DNA of 64,000 nucleotides, taken from contig JAZAYU010000872.1 of NCBI GenBank assembly GCA_038501625.1, forward strand, positions 62,001 to 126,000, in the 5' to 3' direction. Position numbers and translations under genes: made by a program. The notes beneath the pieces were generated by a model. That model did no database searches, was not told the origin of the DNA, and saw only the letters and a program-made list of their open reading frames with translations. Shown piece by piece: positions 60,701 to 64,000 of the stretch (within the stretch, counting starts at the first letter, position 1; each line of letters begins with the position of its first letter). This stretch comes from Corbicula japonica (Eukaryota > Mollusca > Bivalvia > Venerida > Cyrenidae).

Positions 60701-61076
60701 AATGCATATTACTACCTACGTCGCCTAGCCCCGGTTTGAGCGCCGAAACAACCGAAAGGGTCAAGCCTTGTCGGTTGCTTGGTTTGGTATAATTATAACG
60801 TTGTTTTATCATTTATCTTGTGCAATAACATGTTATTCTGTTAAAGTTTTAAAAAAATTTAATTGTTAAATAAAATCTGTAATTTTCGTTTGTTGCCATT
60901 CAGATTTAGATATATAGGTAATATTGATATAATTTTATATTAACGATTTTTATCGTCATTCAAATAATACAAATATCTTATATGAAGGCCAGGACGTTTG
61001 CTAGTTTGACAATCAGAAAGTCAATCATTTTATCGACTTTTAATCAAATCAGCAATTTAGTGACATTCAATGATAT

Positions 61077-61545
61077 TGTTATGCAGTAAAACTCGTTTAT
61101 AAAGTTTTACAAATTTTCCTATATGTTGTTAAAATAATTATCAGTCATAATCATTTAATACATGTATATAGATATGACATCCAGACAGACAAAGTAACAA
61201 AGACGCAGTATCTTAATCCCAATTAAGAGGTTGTAAAATTGTCAAGTCGCTAAATATTTCATATTAAATATTTGGTAACTATGGTGATCTTGACAACTAT
61301 CATGGACTGATTAGCATGGACAGTTTAAGTTGAGATTTCCAACTGGTAGAATATATGGTATTCCATAAGAAACGTATTCGTTGTTAAATGTTAAAATATA
61401 TTATTTGGATTTTCCAAAAGTGAATATTGATATTTGTTGTTGCAATTGGTTTTCCATTGCTTACTGGACTGATTAAACGCTTGAAATTTGGAATAGAATT
61501 CGTTATTCATTCGTAAATAAAACAGTGCCTAAGAAGAGCATATCA
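61077..61545 (+). repeat. 5' LTR of the gag-only element
   Basis: It starts TGTTATGCAGTAAAAC and ends catatCA two bases before the PBS, about 469 bp. An AATAAA signal lies at about 61516-61521. Its ends resemble those of the Ty3/gypsy LTR at 19900 (TGTTATG ... ATATCA). Confidence 0.8.
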
Positions 61546-61547
61546 TA

Positions 61548-61565
61548 TGGTGACAGAATCCGCGG
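61548..61565 (+). other. Primer binding site of the gag-only element
   Basis: TGGTGACAGAATCCGCGG directly follows the 5' LTR. TGGTG-x-CAGAA resembles PBSs complementary to Leu-type tRNA 3' ends known from other LTR elements. The primer tRNA itself was not checked. Confidence 0.7.
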
Positions 61566-61610
61566 GTAACGATCATATGGACTTTCATTAGCACAAGCGA
61601 GTACTCTTAA

Positions 61611-61761
61611 GGATTGAATCGACATTCGATGATCTCCATTTGGGTATGGAAAACAGTTGGGTTGTTTAAAGTGTGTGAAGCCCGAAGGGCTTCACGCGTA
61701 CTTTAAACAATCCAACTGTTTTTCATACCCAAATGGAAATCATCGAATATCGATTCAACCC
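61611..61761. other. Long hairpin in the leader of the gag-only element
   Basis: This is an inverted repeat with arms of about 72 bp and a 3-base loop (gtgaagccc-gaa-gggcttcac at the centre near 61684), mostly paired out to gattgaatcga / tcgattcaac. It lies between PBS and gag, outside the LTR. It could be an RNA packaging or dimerisation structure or an inserted palindromic MITE. Confidence 0.8.
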
Positions 61762-62172
61762 TTATATTTACACTCATTAATAATTTCATTAATACAGAAA
61801 TAACTAGAAGAATTTGTGATATGACGGCTTTTTCGAATGACTGTTGGAACAGCTACGTTGACGACAGAGTGAATGACGGCACGCTTTTTCGCAGCAACTC
61901 GTGGCAAAACGTGCGTGCACGGCGACGTCACACGTCAAAACATCGTGCAACGTCCAATAAATTGTGAACGGTTCTACTATAGCCACGCCTTTTTGTGAAC
62001 GGTTCTACTATAGCCACGCCTTTAAAATTATTACGTCACACTGTTTACCATTGGAAATTATGATTCCTGAAATGAATAAGACTTCATCGTAGAGGATGAA
62101 GTTGGAGTGTAAATATTTACATTTGAAGAATTTATTCCCCACGTGTGCTTTAAATTTGGAAAATTAGCAGTT

Positions 62173-63210
62173 ATGTGCCAAGAAACATATTTCAGAAGGC
62201 ATCCTTATTTTTGTGCGCGTTGTGGAAATACACATGCAGCGAATCGATGCCATGCGTGGAATGCAGTATGCAACAAATGCCGCATGGTCGGACATTTTGC
62301 ACGAGTTTGCCGCTCTGTGGAAAAGAAACCGAAGTCGAACAAACGTGACAAAGAAAGGATGACAGCGTTTGTGCGGCGGAAAACTACGGAAGCCGCACTG
62401 CCGTTCATCAACGCAGAGGATGATTTCATCCTAGAAATGCAAATCAACACATCAAAACCTAATTTTGAAACACTTAAGCGAGAACGGGACGACTTGAAAT
62501 GCATCAATATACGTTTGGAAGCTGACCTAAGGAAATGTCGTTCACAGTGCATCGTTCAACAGGCTTCAATACAAGAAAGCAATCAAAAGTTACAAGCTAA
62601 GATTCTTGAACTTCAAAACCAAAATGCAAACGAGCAGCGACGTCGCCAAGCAGCAGAAAACAAAAGAAATGTTCAGGAATATAAAACGGCAAACCTTACT
62701 AGAAAATTTGAAAAAAGGAATTCTGAACTCGAAAACAAAAACTTTGAACTTCAACAAGAACTAAATGACATCAAAGCAACTAGTGAACTAATCAAATTAC
62801 AGTTAACCTCCGCAGAATCGAGTGTTCAACGTTTAGGCCTGGAATTACAGAACTTGAAACAAAAGAGGCACGATTTGCTTTTCTTCAACCGGGACTTCAA
62901 GGATCATACAATAAAACTTAAAAGACAGCATGACAAAGTTAAACAGGAATTCCAATTATTTTTACGTAATTATGCTTATTTCAAACACAGGGACAGCTCT
63001 TCACAGGCTAGGAAAAACTACTTCTGCCAGAAATGTGGAAGTAACAGTTACCACCATGTCCGAGACTGTGCAGCCAACGGACACACATGCAGTATTTGTG
63101 GAAAACAAAACCATCTAGCTGCGTCGTTCAAAAATGCAGTCCAACCAGTAGAGCTGACCTCAAAAGTGAAAGATATACTTTATAGAATTGCAGACGAAAT
63201 GGAATTATAA
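62173..63210 (+). CDS. Gag-like protein: zinc knuckles, coiled coil, zinc knuckles
   Basis: 345 codons from the first ATG (62173; the frame is open a little further upstream). N-terminus: CARCGNTHAANRC (CX2CX3HX4C) and CNKCRMVGHFARVC (CX2CX4HX4C). Then a basic linker, a long coiled coil (about residues 100-260, Gln/Glu/Leu/Asn-rich) and a C-terminal pair: CQKCGSNSYHHVRDC and CSICGKQNHLAASF, the last with Phe in place of the final Cys. It has no capsid domain, protease or RT, which is unusual for Gag, where the knuckles normally come last. It presumably binds RNA and self-assembles through the coiled coil (inference). Confidence 0.8.
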   Translation: MCQETYFRRHPYFCARCGNTHAANRCHAWNAVCNKCRMVGHFARVCRSVEKKPKSNKRDKERMTAFVRRKTTEAALPFINAEDDFILEMQINTSKPNFETLKRERDDLKCINIRLEADLRKCRSQCIVQQASIQESNQKLQAKILELQNQNANEQRRRQAAENKRNVQEYKTANLTRKFEKRNSELENKNFELQQELNDIKATSELIKLQLTSAESSVQRLGLELQNLKQKRHDLLFFNRDFKDHTIKLKRQHDKVKQEFQLFLRNYAYFKHRDSSSQARKNYFCQKCGSNSYHHVRDCAANGHTCSICGKQNHLAASFKNAVQPVELTSKVKDILYRIADEMEL

Positions 63211-63627
63211 ACGCTAGTGGACATGTTGAAAATCATATATCAATAATGTAGACGATTCCATCAAAATAAATGACAGGTATTCAATATGAAAATTAATATG
63301 AAGTATTTTGTAAAACAAATATAAATAAGTTCTGGTTCAGCTATCTAGAAATATCGCTAAAATATACATATATGTATGGACGTTCAACAGAAATGTTGCG
63401 TAATTAAACGTGAAAGGTTTCAGTGAATGCTGGTATAAATACGAATTTCGATACTTGTATGTACTAAAATGTATGATTTGGTATTTATATTCTCTTATAC
63501 TTTAGCGCAACTGTACTTGATCGTGCAATGTGCATTCTGTTGCTTACGTGTTTTATTATATCTAACTATGTTTCGCTTTGAAATACTACATTTCACAGGA
63601 GTGAAATAATTTTAAAGGAGGAGGTAG
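63211..63627 (+). other. 3' internal region with polypurine tract
   Basis: Non-coding sequence after gag, ending in aaaggaggaggtag (63614-63627) immediately before the 3' LTR, a good polypurine tract for plus-strand priming. Confidence 0.75.
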
Positions 63628-64000
63628 TGTTATGCAGTAAAACTCGTTTATAAAGTTTTACAAATTTTCCTATATGTTGTTAAAATAATTATCAGTCATA
63701 ATCATTTAATACATGTATATAGATATGACATCCAGACAGACAAAGTAACAAAGACGCAGTATCTTAATCGCAATTAAGAGGTTGTAAAATTGTCAAGTCG
63801 CTAAATATTTCATATTAAATATTTGGTAACTATGGTGATCTTGACAACTATCATGGACTGATTAGCATGGACAGTTTAAGTTGAGATTTCCAACTGGTAG
63901 AATATATGGTATTCCATAAGAAACGTATTCGTTGTTAAATGTTAAAATATATTATTTGGATTTTCCAAAAGTGAATATTGATATTTGTTGTTGCAATTGG
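63628..64000 (+). repeat. 3' LTR of the gag-only element, partial
   Basis: This repeats 61077-61449 with a single noticed substitution. About 96 bp of its end lie beyond the window, judged from the 5' LTR length. Confidence 0.85.

Larger units (their letters stand above)
61077..64000 (+). mobile_element. Gag-only LTR retrotransposon, 3' LTR cut by the window end
   Basis: Direct repeats at 61077 and 63628 (nearly identical over at least 370 bp; one difference noted near 61220/63770) flank an internal region with a PBS, a long hairpin, one gag-like gene and a polypurine tract. There is no protease, RT or integrase, so it must be moved in trans if active. Near-identical LTRs and an open gene point to a recent insertion. 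Confidence 0.85.

Noticed and set aside
61804..61986. Minus-strand 60-codon frame in the leader of the gag-only element
   Set aside because: Antisense to the element, short, and overlaps a 27-bp tandem duplication.

Overview
The window is AT-rich eukaryotic nuclear DNA, most probably from a bivalve mollusc. The reasons are one spliced gene with short phase-1 EGF exons in kilobase-scale introns, very dense repeats, interspersed elements carrying GGAC runs and a gggggcata-type end of a kind I associate with bivalves, Penelope-like and Ty3/gypsy elements, and foldback MITEs. The species cannot be fixed from the sequence. There is no operon, CRISPR or prokaryotic feature.

Host gene (minus strand, 37048 down to past position 1). 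Fifteen exons with matching splice signals and reading phases encode part of a large secreted or surface protein: an EMI-like Cys-rich module (two exons), a short EGF, eight calcium-binding EGF repeats, an unrecognised domain over three exons, and a very long last visible exon with two furin-type sites, a coiled coil, an eight-Cys cluster and amphipathic helices. The signal-peptide exon lies upstream of 37048 and was not found; the stop codon lies left of the window. One exon carries an in-frame TGA (4354-4356), so this allele may be broken.

Introns and mobile DNA. The first visible intron holds a doubly TIR-bounded DNA transposon (30679-36139 enclosing 30788-35542) that contains a Penelope-like element, copy B. 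The next intron, between the EMI-like module and the first EGF (18107-30457), holds a Penelope-like element, copy A, split by a 9.3-kb Ty3/gypsy element, which is itself split by an 820-bp MITE in gag and a PLE-tail fragment in one LTR. Directly upstream of the first recognised exon is about 4 kb of satellite whose unit copies that exon's 3' splice site.

Right part (41-64 kb). This holds a CpG-rich foldback array, palindromic MITEs, a decayed LINE with ORF1 and ORF2 (46.0-51.4 kb), PLE tail fragments, one candidate exon of a minus-strand gene near 57.6-57.9 kb, and at the end a young LTR element carrying only a gag-like zinc-knuckle/coiled-coil protein (61077 to beyond the window).
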